A DNA stretch of 64,000 bases from Brevundimonas alba (GTDB taxonomy: Bacteria; Pseudomonadota; Alphaproteobacteria; Caulobacterales; Caulobacteraceae): assembly GCF_011927945.1 (NCBI RefSeq), contig NZ_JAATJM010000001.1, positions 1,063,501 to 1,127,500 on the forward strand, given 5' to 3'. Both the position numbers and the translations under genes were made by a program. Numbering within the stretch: position 1 is the first letter of the stretch; each line of letters opens with the position of its first letter. The notes under the pieces were generated by a model. The model saw nothing but the letters and a program-made list of their open reading frames with translations. It had not been told where the DNA came from and ran no database searches. Below, piece by piece: positions 54,490 to 63,815 of this stretch.

Positions 54490-56670
54490 ATGATCCGCAC
54501 CGCCGCGCTCGCCGCGCTTCTCGCCTCCACCGCCCTTTCGAGCGCCGCCATGGCCCAGACTTCTACGCCCGCCCCCGCGCCTGCCGAAGCGTCCGGCGGC
54601 GGCTTCGCCACGTCGGAGGCGACCGATCCGTATCTGTGGCTGGAAGAGGTCGACGGCGAACGGGCCATGGCCTGGGTCAACGCTCACAACGAGCATTCGC
54701 TGGGCGTGCTGCGCGGCGATCCGCGCTACGAGACCCTGCACCAGCAGGCGCTGGAGATCGTCCAGTCGCGCGACCGCATCCCCTCGCCGGGCTTCAACCA
54801 CGACGGCACGATCGACAATTTCTGGCAGGACGCGGGCCATGTGCGCGGCGTCTGGCGGACGACGACGCTGGACAGCTACCGCTCGGCCGAGCCGCAGTGG
54901 GAGACGGTGCTGGACATCGACGCCCTGTCGGCCGCCGAGGGCAAGAACTGGGTCTACAAGGGCGGGAGCTGCCTGCCGCCGGACGAGACGCGCTGCCTGA
55001 TCTCGCTGTCGGACGGCGGCAAGGACGCGGTCACGGTGCGCGAGTTCGACCGCTCGACCCGGACCTTCGTCGAGGGCGGCTTCGTCCTGCCGGAATCCAA
55101 GGGCGGGGCGTCGTGGGTCGACGCGGACACCCTGCTGATCTCGCGCGACTTCGGACCGGGATCGATGACGACCTCGGGCTATCCGATGATCGTCAAGGTG
55201 CTGAAGCGCGGCCAGAGCATCGATCAGGCGCAGACGGTGTTCACCGGCCAGCCGACCGACGTCTCGGTCTCGGGCTACACGCTGCGGGACGCGGACGGCG
55301 TCATCCGCGCGACGCTGATCAACCGCGGGATCAATTTCTATGAGGGCGAGACGCACCGGCTGAACGCCGACGGCTCGACCACGAAGCTGGAGCTGCCGGC
55401 CAAGTCCAGCATCAACGCCCTGGTGCAGGGCCAGCTGGTGGTGACCACGGATCAGGACTGGACCGCGCCGTCGGGACAGTCGTTCCGTACCGGCGACGTC
55501 ATCGCCTGGAACCTCGACCGCTGGCTGGCCGATCCGGCGACGCCGGCGCAGCTGGTCATCCGTCCGGGCGAGCGGGAGGCCATCGAGGGCATCTCCAACA
55601 CCCGCAACAAGCTGGTCGTCGCGCTGTACGAGAACGTGCGCGGCTCGGTCTATGTCTATGAGCCCAATCCGTCGGGCGAGTGGGGTCGGACGCGACTGGA
55701 CCTGCCGCAGAACGTCACCGTCGGCGTGGGTTCGGCCAGCGAGCGCGACGACAAGGTGTTCGTCAGCGTGGCCGGCTATCTGAACCCGTCCAGCCTCTAT
55801 CTGGCGGATGCGGCGGCGGGATCGGCCGACGTGGTCAAGTCGCTGCCGGCCAAGTTCGACGCCACTGGCATGGAGGTCGAGCAGTTCGAGGCGACCTCGG
55901 CCGACGGGACGAAGGTGCCCTATTTCGTCGTTCACCGCGGCGACATGGCCATGGACGGGTCGAACGCGACGCTGCTGTACGGCTACGGCGGCTTCCAGTC
56001 GTCGCTGCTGCCCGGCTATTCGGCCACGGTCGGCAAGCTGTGGCTCGAGCGGGGCGGGGTCTATGTCGTCGCCAACACCCGCGGCGGCGGCGAGTTCGGG
56101 CCGCGCTGGCACCAGGCGGCGCTGCAGGAGAACCGGCAGCGGGCGCACGAGGACTATCAGGCCGTGGCGCTGGACCTGATCGCACGCAACATCACCTCGC
56201 AGCCGAAGCTGGGCATCATGGGCGGCTCCCAGGGCGGGCTGTTCATGGGGGCGATGCTGACCCAACGGCCGGACCTGATCAACGCGGCGGTCATCCAGGT
56301 GCCGCTGTTCGACATGCTGCGCTTCCACAAGCTGCTGGCCGGCGCCTCGTGGATCGCGGAATACGGCAATCCGGACGTGCCCGAGGAGCGGGCGTGGATC
56401 GAGCGCTATTCGCCGTATCAGAACCTGCGCGCGGGCCAGCCCTATCCGGAGGTGTTCATCCACACCTCGACCAAGGACGACCGGGTGCATCCGGGCCACG
56501 CCCGCAAGGCGGCGGCGCGTCTGGAGGAACTGGGCTATCCGGTGCTGTTCTACGAGAACACCGACGGCGGCCACGCGGCGGGCGCCAACCTGCAGGAAAC
56601 GGCCCGGCGGCTGGCGCTGGAATACACCTATCTGACCCGGCGGCTGATGGATCAGCCGGCGGCGGAATAG
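54490..56670 (+). CDS. Exported prolyl oligopeptidase (S9A), copy 1
   Basis: A 726-residue S9A peptidase. It has a signal peptide (residues 1 to about 25), a seven-bladed beta-propeller domain and a C-terminal hydrolase. The nucleophile is S580 in IMGGSQGGLF, the acid in STKDDRVHPGHA, and the histidine in DGGHAAG. The family cleaves after proline in short peptides. A GGGGA precedes the ATG at 54490 with better spacing than the ATG at 54481. A second copy follows after 43 bases. Confidence 0.92.
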   Translation: MIRTAALAALLASTALSSAAMAQTSTPAPAPAEASGGGFATSEATDPYLWLEEVDGERAMAWVNAHNEHSLGVLRGDPRYETLHQQALEIVQSRDRIPSPGFNHDGTIDNFWQDAGHVRGVWRTTTLDSYRSAEPQWETVLDIDALSAAEGKNWVYKGGSCLPPDETRCLISLSDGGKDAVTVREFDRSTRTFVEGGFVLPESKGGASWVDADTLLISRDFGPGSMTTSGYPMIVKVLKRGQSIDQAQTVFTGQPTDVSVSGYTLRDADGVIRATLINRGINFYEGETHRLNADGSTTKLELPAKSSINALVQGQLVVTTDQDWTAPSGQSFRTGDVIAWNLDRWLADPATPAQLVIRPGEREAIEGISNTRNKLVVALYENVRGSVYVYEPNPSGEWGRTRLDLPQNVTVGVGSASERDDKVFVSVAGYLNPSSLYLADAAAGSADVVKSLPAKFDATGMEVEQFEATSADGTKVPYFVVHRGDMAMDGSNATLLYGYGGFQSSLLPGYSATVGKLWLERGGVYVVANTRGGGEFGPRWHQAALQENRQRAHEDYQAVALDLIARNITSQPKLGIMGGSQGGLFMGAMLTQRPDLINAAVIQVPLFDMLRFHKLLAGASWIAEYGNPDVPEERAWIERYSPYQNLRAGQPYPEVFIHTSTKDDRVHPGHARKAAARLEELGYPVLFYENTDGGHAAGANLQETARRLALEYTYLTRRLMDQPAAE

Positions 56671-56713
56671 ATCGTCCGGCGGCGGACGAAATCCTCGTAT
56701 TGCGGAGTTTGAG

Positions 56714-58927
56714 ATGAACCGACTGATCCTGTCCGTTGCGATACCGGCCTTGATGCTGGCCGCGTGTTCGACCGCCGGCGCGCAGAACGCGACCTGCGCC
56801 GACTGCGGGACCGGTGCGCTGATCGTCCAGACTCCCCCGCCGCACATGCCCGCCGATCTGACCCCCGCCGGTGTGCGGGCCGCCGACGATCATCTGGCGC
56901 TCGAGGAGGTCAACGGCGCGGAGGCCATGACCTTCGTCCGGACCGAGAACGAGCGGTCGCTGGCCGCCCTGACCGGCGACCCGCGCTACGAGACCTTCCG
57001 CCGGCAGGCCGAGACCATCCTGACGGCGACGGACCGGATCCCGGGGCCGAGCTTCCTCGGCGAGGGGATCGGCAATTTCTGGCAGGACGCGGCCAATCCC
57101 AAGGGGATCTGGCGGCGCACGACGCTGGATAGCTACCGCTCGGCGAATACGCGGTGGGAGACGATGCTCGACATCGACGCCCTGTCGAAGGCTGAGGGCA
57201 AGGACTGGGTGTGGAAGGGCGCGGACTGCCTCGCGCCGGACGAGACCCGCTGCCTCGTCAGCCTGTCGGACGGCGGCAAGGACGCCGTTGTGGTGCGGGA
57301 GTTCGACACCTCCACCGGACTGTGGGTCGAGGACGGCTTCATCCTGCCCGAGGGCAAGCACCGGCTGGAATGGCTGGACCGGGACACGCTTCTGGTCGCG
57401 ACGGATTTCGGGCCGAACACACTGACTGAGTCAGGTTATCCTTACATCGTGAAATCGCTGAAGCGCGGCCAGACGCTCGCGCAGGCGACGGAAGTGTATC
57501 GCGGCGATCAGGGCGACGGCGGCTACGGGGTCAGCCCGAGCGTGTTCCGCGACAAGGATGGCGCTGTTCAGGCCGTGATCATATCCCGCCCGCTGGACAC
57601 CTTCCGGTCGGAGACGTGGGAACTGGTCGACGGCAGGCCGGTGAAGCTGGAGCTGCCGCAACGGGTCAGCGTCTACGGCGTCCAGGGCGGGTCCTTCATC
57701 CTGTCTCCGGACGAGGACTGGTCACGGCCCGGCCGTGACTACAAGGCGGGCTCGCTGCTGGCGATCTGCATTGCCTGCGTGCGGGCGACGGATGGACCCG
57801 GGGTTATTTCCAACCAGGCCGATACGATCTTCGTGCCGAGCGACCGCCAGTCGATCAGCGACGTGAGGGTGATGCACGATCGCGTGGTGGTCGGCATTTC
57901 GGACAATGTCGTCGGCCGTCTGGCGGTGTTCCAGAACCGCGGCGAATGGGGCTGGCCCCGTACCGACATCGCCGTGCCTGACAACGTCGACGTCTCGCTG
58001 GGCGATTCATCGAAATCGCGCGGCGAGATCTTTGTTTCGACCCAAGGCTTCCTGACCTCGCCGACCCTGAGCCTCGCCTCGGTCAATGCCGCCGCCCTGA
58101 CCCAGCTCCGCTCCGCCCCCGCCCGCTTCGACGCGTCGACCCACGTCGTCGAGCAGTTCGAGGCGACGTCGTCGGACGGGACGAAGATTCCGTATTTCGT
58201 GGTGCGGCCGCGCGATCTGGTGATGGACGGCCATGCGCCGACGATCATCTATGGCTACGGCGGGTTCCAGGTGTCCAAGCCGCCGATCTACATCCCCGAG
58301 ATGGGCAAGCTGTGGCTCGAGAACGGCGGCGTCTACGTCAACGCCAACATCCGCGGCGGCGGCGAGTTCGGACCGCAGTGGCACCAGTCGGTGCTGAAGG
58401 AAAACCGGCAGCTGGCGTTCGACGACTATGCGGCGGTCGCGCGAGACCTGCAGCAGCGGGGCATCACGAGCCCGCGCCGAACCGGCATCTATGGCCGCTC
58501 GAACGGCGGGGTCCTGACCTCGGTGGCGGTGACGCAGCATCCGGAGCTGATCCATGCGGCGGTGATCGAGAGCCCGCTGATCGACATGCTGCGCTATCAC
58601 GAGCTGCCCGCGGGCGCCTCCTGGATCGGCGAATACGGCGACCCGCGCGTGCCCGAAGAGGCGGCGTATATCGCGCGCTATTCGGCCTATCAGCAGCTTC
58701 GTCCGGGTGCGGACTATCCGCGCGTCTACATCACGACGAACACGCGCGACGACCGGGTGCACCCCGGCCACGCCCGCAAATTCGCGGCCCGGCTGGACGA
58801 TATGGGCTACGACCACCTGTATTACGAAGAGACGGCGGGCGGGCATTCGAACGACGCCGATCCGGTGGCCAACGCCCGTCGCTGGGCCCGGCATTACGTC
58901 TATCTGGCGCAGCAGCTGATGGACTGA
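56714..58927 (+). CDS. Lipoprotein prolyl oligopeptidase (S9A), copy 2
   Basis: A 737-residue paralog of the gene just upstream, beginning with a lipobox LMLAACSTAG near residue 16, so it is likely membrane-anchored rather than soluble. It keeps the S9A catalytic set: S596 in IYGRSNGG, acid in NTRDDRVHPGHA, and His in AGGHSND. An unusual insert containing the cysteine pair LAICIACV occurs near residue 353, absent in copy 1. Tandem position and shared lines such as FWQDA and RGGGEFGP indicate local duplication with later divergence. Confidence 0.9.
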   Translation: MNRLILSVAIPALMLAACSTAGAQNATCADCGTGALIVQTPPPHMPADLTPAGVRAADDHLALEEVNGAEAMTFVRTENERSLAALTGDPRYETFRRQAETILTATDRIPGPSFLGEGIGNFWQDAANPKGIWRRTTLDSYRSANTRWETMLDIDALSKAEGKDWVWKGADCLAPDETRCLVSLSDGGKDAVVVREFDTSTGLWVEDGFILPEGKHRLEWLDRDTLLVATDFGPNTLTESGYPYIVKSLKRGQTLAQATEVYRGDQGDGGYGVSPSVFRDKDGAVQAVIISRPLDTFRSETWELVDGRPVKLELPQRVSVYGVQGGSFILSPDEDWSRPGRDYKAGSLLAICIACVRATDGPGVISNQADTIFVPSDRQSISDVRVMHDRVVVGISDNVVGRLAVFQNRGEWGWPRTDIAVPDNVDVSLGDSSKSRGEIFVSTQGFLTSPTLSLASVNAAALTQLRSAPARFDASTHVVEQFEATSSDGTKIPYFVVRPRDLVMDGHAPTIIYGYGGFQVSKPPIYIPEMGKLWLENGGVYVNANIRGGGEFGPQWHQSVLKENRQLAFDDYAAVARDLQQRGITSPRRTGIYGRSNGGVLTSVAVTQHPELIHAAVIESPLIDMLRYHELPAGASWIGEYGDPRVPEEAAYIARYSAYQQLRPGADYPRVYITTNTRDDRVHPGHARKFAARLDDMGYDHLYYEETAGGHSNDADPVANARRWARHYVYLAQQLMD

Positions 58928-58931
58928 GGCG

Positions 58932-59516
58932 TCAGGCGGGTTCGACCAGTTTGAGCTTGGCGGGCTTCTTCGGCTTGCTCGCCTTCTTCGCCAGCTTGTC
59001 GGCCTTTTTCGCGTCGCGGGCGGCCTTCTTGGCGGCCTTCGCTTCGGCCCTGGCCTTGTCGGGCGCGGCGTCGGCCTCGCCGGCAAGGTCGGCGAGCAGG
59101 GCGAGGAAGCCGTCGCGCTTGCCCTTGGGCAGCAGGGCCATGATGCGTTTGTCGGCGGCCTCGACGCGGGGGCGGGCGGCCTCCAGCGCGGCGGCGCCCG
59201 CCTCGGACAGTCGCACCGCCTTGGCGCGGGCGTCGACGACCGAGCGCTCGCGGTCCAGCAGGCCCTTGGTGGTCATCCGGGCGACGAGGTCGGCGAGGGT
59301 CGAGCGGTCAATGCCGGTGGCGCGAACCAGATCGGTCTGGGTCAGCCCGGCCTTGTGCGAGACGGCCTCCAGCACGGCGAACTGGCGCTGGGTCAGGCCG
59401 TCAGGGCCGGCCTCCTCGGAATAGATGTCGAGCGCCAGCTGGAGCGCGCGGTGCATCAGATGGCTGGGCGAGGCGGCGAGGCCGCTCCGCTTCGCTTTCG
59501 AGCCCGACTTGACCAT
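58932..59516 (-). CDS. MarR-family transcriptional regulator with a Lys/Ala-rich tail
   Basis: A 194-residue winged-helix protein. The MarR domain (about residues 20-135) has GLTQRQFAVLEAVSHKAGLTQTDLVRATGIDRSTLADLVARM, with the winged segment RERSVVDARAKAVRLSEAG. After residue 150 a tail rich in Lys and Ala (KKAARDAKKADKLAKKASKP) follows, resembling histone H1-like or DNA-compacting tails. A regulator with extra nonspecific DNA binding is a reasonable guess. Target genes are unknown. AAGGGA precedes ATG 59516. Confidence 0.85.
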   Translation of the reverse strand: MVKSGSKAKRSGLAASPSHLMHRALQLALDIYSEEAGPDGLTQRQFAVLEAVSHKAGLTQTDLVRATGIDRSTLADLVARMTTKGLLDRERSVVDARAKAVRLSEAGAAALEAARPRVEAADKRIMALLPKGKRDGFLALLADLAGEADAAPDKARAEAKAAKKAARDAKKADKLAKKASKPKKPAKLKLVEPA

Positions 59517-59617
59517 CGACCGTATCCCTTCGGTTGCAAGGCATAGCTAGCAGCCGCGTTTTACGGTTTGACGACGGACGATCCGCGAACGCCGGAAGCC
59601 CGGCCAAGGGCGCGTGA

Positions 59618-60316
59618 TCAGGGAGCCCGGTCGGGCTCGGCCGGGGCCATGGGATCGACCGGCGCGTCGGTCGAGGTCAGGTTGCGCAGGATCAGCGGCA
59701 CCTGCGACAGGCCGAAGACCGAGGAGGCGATCCACAGCACGCCGCGGAAGCTGACCCAGACGTCGGCCGGGTCGACATCCCCGCGGCCGATCCGCGCTGC
59801 GGCCCAGGCGACCAGGGCCTCGCTGCGCACCAGCTCGTTGACGATGGCGACGCAGAGGAAGAACAGGCCGTAGCGGAAGGTCAGGATGCGCCACGCCCGG
59901 TCGTTGATCGGAATGACGGAGCCGAGCAGATGCCGCAGGGGCTGTTTGCCCATGGCCAGACCACCCAGGAGGGCGACGGCGAGGGAGGCGTTGAGCACCG
60001 TCACCTTGACCTTGACCCACAGGCCGTCGCCGGTGAGCAGGGTCAGCAGGCCAAAGACGAGGGCGAAGCCGCCGACGATCAGGGGCATCAGGGCCAGCCG
60101 CTTCTCGACCACCAGACCAACGACGACGGCGACGGCTGAGCCCGCGACCAGCGCCCAGGTCGCCTGCACCAGGGCTTCGTCGCCGGTCATTCCGCGCAGG
60201 CGCAGCACGAGGAAGGCAAGGCCGAAGGCCAGCAGGCCGCCGAAATCGACCAGCTGGCGCAGGTTCGATTCCTTCTGCGGAGGCGCGGCGGGGACGGTGG
60301 TGTCGGGCTCGGTCAT
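59618..60316 (-). CDS. yciB: Inner-membrane septation protein A homologue (YciB/IspZ)
   Basis: A 232-residue polytopic membrane protein of the YciB/IspZ family, affecting cell length and envelope integrity in other bacteria. Five or six hydrophobic segments are visible, and the diagnostic stretch KQPLRHLLGSVIPINDRAWRIL followed by FRYGLFFLCVAIVNELV lies near residue 120. An N-terminal soluble part and Ala/Pro-rich tail are longer than in Escherichia coli. It starts 3 bases after the ftsY stop, so it shares that transcript. Confidence 0.9.
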   Translation of the reverse strand: MTEPDTTVPAAPPQKESNLRQLVDFGGLLAFGLAFLVLRLRGMTGDEALVQATWALVAGSAVAVVVGLVVEKRLALMPLIVGGFALVFGLLTLLTGDGLWVKVKVTVLNASLAVALLGGLAMGKQPLRHLLGSVIPINDRAWRILTFRYGLFFLCVAIVNELVRSEALVAWAAARIGRGDVDPADVWVSFRGVLWIASSVFGLSQVPLILRNLTSTDAPVDPMAPAEPDRAP

Positions 60317-60319
60317 GCG

Positions 60320-61255
60320 TCAGTCCTCGAGTCCCACCAGCGAGCGTGAAAAGGCCCGGGCGTCGAACGGTTGCAGGTCCTCGATTCCTTCGCCGACGCC
60401 GATCAGCTTGATGGGGGCATCGGATGCCTGGGCCACCGGCACCAGAACGCCGCCACGGGCGGTGCCGTCCAGCTTGGTCATGACGATGCCGGAGACATAG
60501 GCGATGCGGCCGAAGATCTTCTCCTGCTCCAGCGCATTGCGGCCGACGGTGGCGTCGAGCACCAGCAGGGTCTCGTGCGGAGCGTCGGGATCGACCTTCT
60601 TCAGAACCCGGACGATCTTGAGCAGTTCGTCCATCAGGGCGGACTTGTTCTGCAACCGGCCGGCGGTGTCGATCAGGACGACGTCGAAGCCTTCGGCCTT
60701 CGCGCGCGTGTAGGCGTCGAAGGCCAAGCCGGCTGGATCGGCTCCGTCGCGGCGGCTCTCGAAGGTCGCGCCGGCGCGTTCGGCCCAGACCTTGAGCTGT
60801 TCTCGGGCGGCGGCGCGGAAGGTGTCGCAGGCCACGATCATGACCTTGGCGCCCTGACCCGTCAGGTCGGCGGCGATCTTGCCCAGCGTGGTCGTCTTGC
60901 CCGAGCCGTTGACGCCGACGAACAGGGTGACGAAGGGGCGGGGTCCGTCCAGCGGCTCGAACCGGGCCTCGTGATTGACCAGTTCGGCGGCGACGGCTTC
61001 CGCCAGCGCCTCCTTGACCTCACGCTCATTGGCGCCCGCGCCGAAGCGCAGCTCGCGGAAGCGGGCGACGATGCGGTCGGTCGCGGCCGGGCCGAGGTCG
61101 GATTCGAGCAGATGCTCTTCCAGCCCTTCGAGGGCGGCTTCGGACAGGGGTTCCTTGACGAAGGCGGCGACGACCTGCTCGGTCATCTGCTTCGAGGAGC
61201 GGGACAGGCCCTCGCTCAGGCGGGACAGCCAGCCCTTTTTCGGCGCGTCGTTCAT
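60320..61255 (-). CDS. ftsY: Signal recognition particle receptor FtsY
   Basis: The GTPase receptor that docks SRP-ribosome complexes at the inner membrane for co-translational insertion. The 311-residue protein has an NG core: GVNGSGKTTTLGK (G1), DTFRAAAREQL (G2), DTAGRLQNKSALM (G3), MTKLDGTARGGVLV (G4) and GVGEGIEDLQPF (closing loop). The acidic A domain of Escherichia coli is missing, as in other alphaproteobacteria. It is followed by yciB. Confidence 0.96.
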   Translation of the reverse strand: MNDAPKKGWLSRLSEGLSRSSKQMTEQVVAAFVKEPLSEAALEGLEEHLLESDLGPAATDRIVARFRELRFGAGANEREVKEALAEAVAAELVNHEARFEPLDGPRPFVTLFVGVNGSGKTTTLGKIAADLTGQGAKVMIVACDTFRAAAREQLKVWAERAGATFESRRDGADPAGLAFDAYTRAKAEGFDVVLIDTAGRLQNKSALMDELLKIVRVLKKVDPDAPHETLLVLDATVGRNALEQEKIFGRIAYVSGIVMTKLDGTARGGVLVPVAQASDAPIKLIGVGEGIEDLQPFDARAFSRSLVGLED

Positions 61256-61302
61256 GAAGCGGGCTTAGCCGACCATGCGAACGCCGTCACCCATTCCATT
61301 CG

Positions 61303-61443
61303 CCGCTCATCCCCGCGAAGACCGCACCGGCTCCGGGGAGCCAGTTCTTTGGCTGCGCCGTTTAGGCCTGTATGAGCATAAGGCGGTGTCCAGCCGCCTG
61401 GCGCTGGACAGTACTGGATCCCTGCCTTCGCGGGGATGAGCGG
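61303..61443. repeat. Inverted-repeat element (REP/MITE-like) just before nadE
   Basis: An identical 18-bp inverted repeat (CCGCTCATCCCCGCGAAG at 61303-61320, and its complement at 61426-61443) bounds 141 bases. The inner part includes a second 7-bp stem (GTCCAGC at 61388 and GCTGGAC at 61403). The right arm, in CTGGATCCCTGCCTTCGCGGGGATGAGCGG, resembles dispersed palindromes that I recall in Caulobacterales genomes. The right end is only eight bases before the nadE ATG, so it forms most of that gene's leader. Copy number elsewhere is unknown. Confidence 0.6.
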
Positions 61444-61451
61444 AAAGACTG

Positions 61452-63509
61452 ATGGCCGACACGCACCCGTTCCACTCCCCCACCACCCACGGCTTCGTCC
61501 GCGTCGCGGCGGCGACGCCGGTGGTGCACACGGCCGATCCTGTCGCAAACGCCGACGAGCACATCGCCCTGATCCGGCAGGCGGGGGAGCAGGGGGTGGA
61601 CCTGCTGGTCTTCCCCGAACTGAGCCTGAGCGCCTACGCCATCGACGATCTGGTGATGCAGGGCGCGCTGCTGGACGAGGTGGAGCGGCAGATCGGACGG
61701 CTGGCGCCGGTGACGGCGGAGACGGGCGTCGTGGCGGTGATCGGTGCGCCGCTGCGCCGCGAGGACCGGCTCTATAACTGCGCCGTGGTGCTGGGGAACG
61801 GCCGCATTCTCGGCGTTCTGCCCAAGACCTATCTGCCGAACTACCGCGAGTATTACGAGAAGCGCTGGTTCTCGGCGGGCGGGGACGTATCGAGCCGGGA
61901 CGGCGACCTGACCGTGGCCGGCGAGGAGGCACCGTTCGGGGTCGATCTGGTGTTCGAGGCGCCGAACCGGCCGGGCTTCGTGTTCGGCGTGGAGATCTGC
62001 GAGGACTACTGGGCGCCCCTGCCGCCGTCGACGCGTCAGGCGCTGTCGGGCGCGCGCATCCTGCTGAACCTGTCGGCGTCCAACATCGTCATCGGCAAGG
62101 CCGACGAGCGGGCGTTGCTCTGCGCCAGCCAGTCGGCGCGGGCCATGGCCGCCTATGTCTTCGCCGCCTCGGGCTGGGGCGAGAGCACCACCGATCTGGC
62201 CTGGGATGGACAGGCGACCATCCACGAGCTGGGCGCGCGTCTGGCCGACGGCGAGCGGTTCGCGCTGGAAAGCCATCTGACCGTGGCCGACATCGACGTC
62301 GAGCGGATCGGTCTGGACCGGCTGCGCAACGGCACCTTCGCCGACTGCGCCCGCGACGAGCTGGACGGCTATCTGTTTGAACGGGTCCTGTTCGATGCGC
62401 GCGAGACGCCGGCGGCCGGCGACCTGATCCGCCCCCTCGACCGCTTCCCCTTCGTGCCGGACGACGAGAAGCGGCTGGATCAGGACTGCTACGAGGCGTT
62501 CAACATCCAGGTGCAGGGGCTGATGCGGCGGCTGAAAGCGACCAATGGCGAGCGGATCGTCATCGGCGTCTCGGGCGGGCTGGATTCGACCCATGCCCTG
62601 CTGGTGGCCTGCCGCGCCTTCGACCGGCTGGGCCTGCCGCGCACCGGCATCCTCGGCTACACCATGCCCGGGTTCGCGACGTCCGAGGGGACGAAGTCGA
62701 ACGCCTGGGCGCTGATGAAGGCGCTGGGGATCACGGGGGCGGAGATCGACATCCGGCCCGCCGCCGAGGCCCTGCTGCAGGGCATCGGCCACCCCTATGC
62801 CAGGGGCGAGGCCGTCTACGACATCACCTTCGAGAACGTGCAGGCGGGCTTGCGGACCGACTATCTGTTCCGGCTGGCCAACCAGAACGGGGCCTTCGTG
62901 CTGGGCACCGGCGACCTGTCGGAACTGGCGCTGGGCTGGGCCACCTATGGCGTCGGCGACCACATGAGCCACTACAGCGTCAACGGCGGGGTGGCGAAGA
63001 CGCTGATGCGGCACCTGATCCGCTGGGTCGCCGACCGCGCGGTGGTCGGCGAGGACGTTGTTCCGATCCTGCGCGGCATCCTCGGCACCGAAATCTCGCC
63101 CGAACTGGTGCCGGCCAAAGACGGCAAGATCCAGTCGACCGAGGGGACGGTCGGCCCCTATGCGCTGAACGACTTCTTCCTGTTCTACGTCACCCGCTTC
63201 GGCCTGAAGCCGTCGAAGGTGGCCTATCTGGCGCATCAGGCGTGGAAGGATGCTGGGGTGGGCTTCTGGCCCGCGGGCACGCCGGACGCCGAGAAGATCG
63301 AATACGATCTGGCCACGATCAAACACTGGCTGCGGAAGTTTCTGGTGCGGTTCTTCCAGACCTCGCAGTTCAAGCGCTCGGCCCTGCCGAACGGGCCCAA
63401 GGTGGTCACCGGCGGATCGCTATCGCCGCGCGGCGACTGGCGGGCTCCGTCCGACAGCACGGCCCGGGTCTGGCTCGACGAGCTGGAAGCGAACGTGCCG
63501 GACGCCTGA
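61452..63509 (+). CDS. nadE: Glutamine-dependent NAD+ synthetase
   Basis: Makes NAD from deamido-NAD with ammonia drawn from glutamine. The 685-residue fusion has an N-terminal nitrilase-like glutaminase domain with E ([10 protein letters not shown]), K ([17 protein letters not shown]) and C (GVEICEDYW near residue 183), then an ATP-pyrophosphatase synthetase half with [10 protein letters not shown] near residue 376 and [11 protein letters not shown]. It begins eight bases after an inverted-repeat element, which may hold its ribosome site in a hairpin. It ends flush with the next gene (TGATCA). Confidence 0.96.
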   Translation: MADTHPFHSPTTHGFVRVAAATPVVHTADPVANADEHIALIRQAGEQGVDLLVFPELSLSAYAIDDLVMQGALLDEVERQIGRLAPVTAETGVVAVIGAPLRREDRLYNCAVVLGNGRILGVLPKTYLPNYREYYEKRWFSAGGDVSSRDGDLTVAGEEAPFGVDLVFEAPNRPGFVFGVEICEDYWAPLPPSTRQALSGARILLNLSASNIVIGKADERALLCASQSARAMAAYVFAASGWGESTTDLAWDGQATIHELGARLADGERFALESHLTVADIDVERIGLDRLRNGTFADCARDELDGYLFERVLFDARETPAAGDLIRPLDRFPFVPDDEKRLDQDCYEAFNIQVQGLMRRLKATNGERIVIGVSGGLDSTHALLVACRAFDRLGLPRTGILGYTMPGFATSEGTKSNAWALMKALGITGAEIDIRPAAEALLQGIGHPYARGEAVYDITFENVQAGLRTDYLFRLANQNGAFVLGTGDLSELALGWATYGVGDHMSHYSVNGGVAKTLMRHLIRWVADRAVVGEDVVPILRGILGTEISPELVPAKDGKIQSTEGTVGPYALNDFFLFYVTRFGLKPSKVAYLAHQAWKDAGVGFWPAGTPDAEKIEYDLATIKHWLRKFLVRFFQTSQFKRSALPNGPKVVTGGSLSPRGDWRAPSDSTARVWLDELEANVPDA

Positions 63510-63815
63510 TCAGGCGAGGACGGCGAGCACCAGAAGGATCGGGAACAGGGGCAAGGTCACCCGAAGGATAGGGACGAAGAGCCGCGTATGTCTGTCGGTT
63601 AGCCGGTAGCGGCGCGAGTAGAGCAGCGGCAGGTCGATCGTCTGGCCGACGCTTGAGAAGCCTCGTGACAAGCCGAAGAGCCGGGGGGTCGATGCAGGCA
63701 GGTCGCCGCTCTGCTTCAAGGCGTGAAGCCGCAGGTCGAGATAGAGAAGCAGGGCCAGCGTCACGACAGCGTTGAGAGCCAGCGCGGACCACAGGATCGC
63801 GCCGAGCCCCGGCAT
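63510..63815 (-). CDS. Small hypothetical membrane protein
   Basis: A 101-residue protein, no family recognised. There is one N-terminal hydrophobic segment (about residues 6-25, AILWSALALNAVVTLALLLY) and a second at the C-terminal end (about residues 80-101, ILRVTLPLFPILLVLAVLA), with a polar Arg-rich middle. It is downstream of, and overlaps (TGATG), the alpha/beta hydrolase that runs off the window. It converges with nadE, with adjoining stops. Confidence 0.7.
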   Translation of the reverse strand: MPGLGAILWSALALNAVVTLALLLYLDLRLHALKQSGDLPASTPRLFGLSRGFSSVGQTIDLPLLYSRRYRLTDRHTRLFVPILRVTLPLFPILLVLAVLA

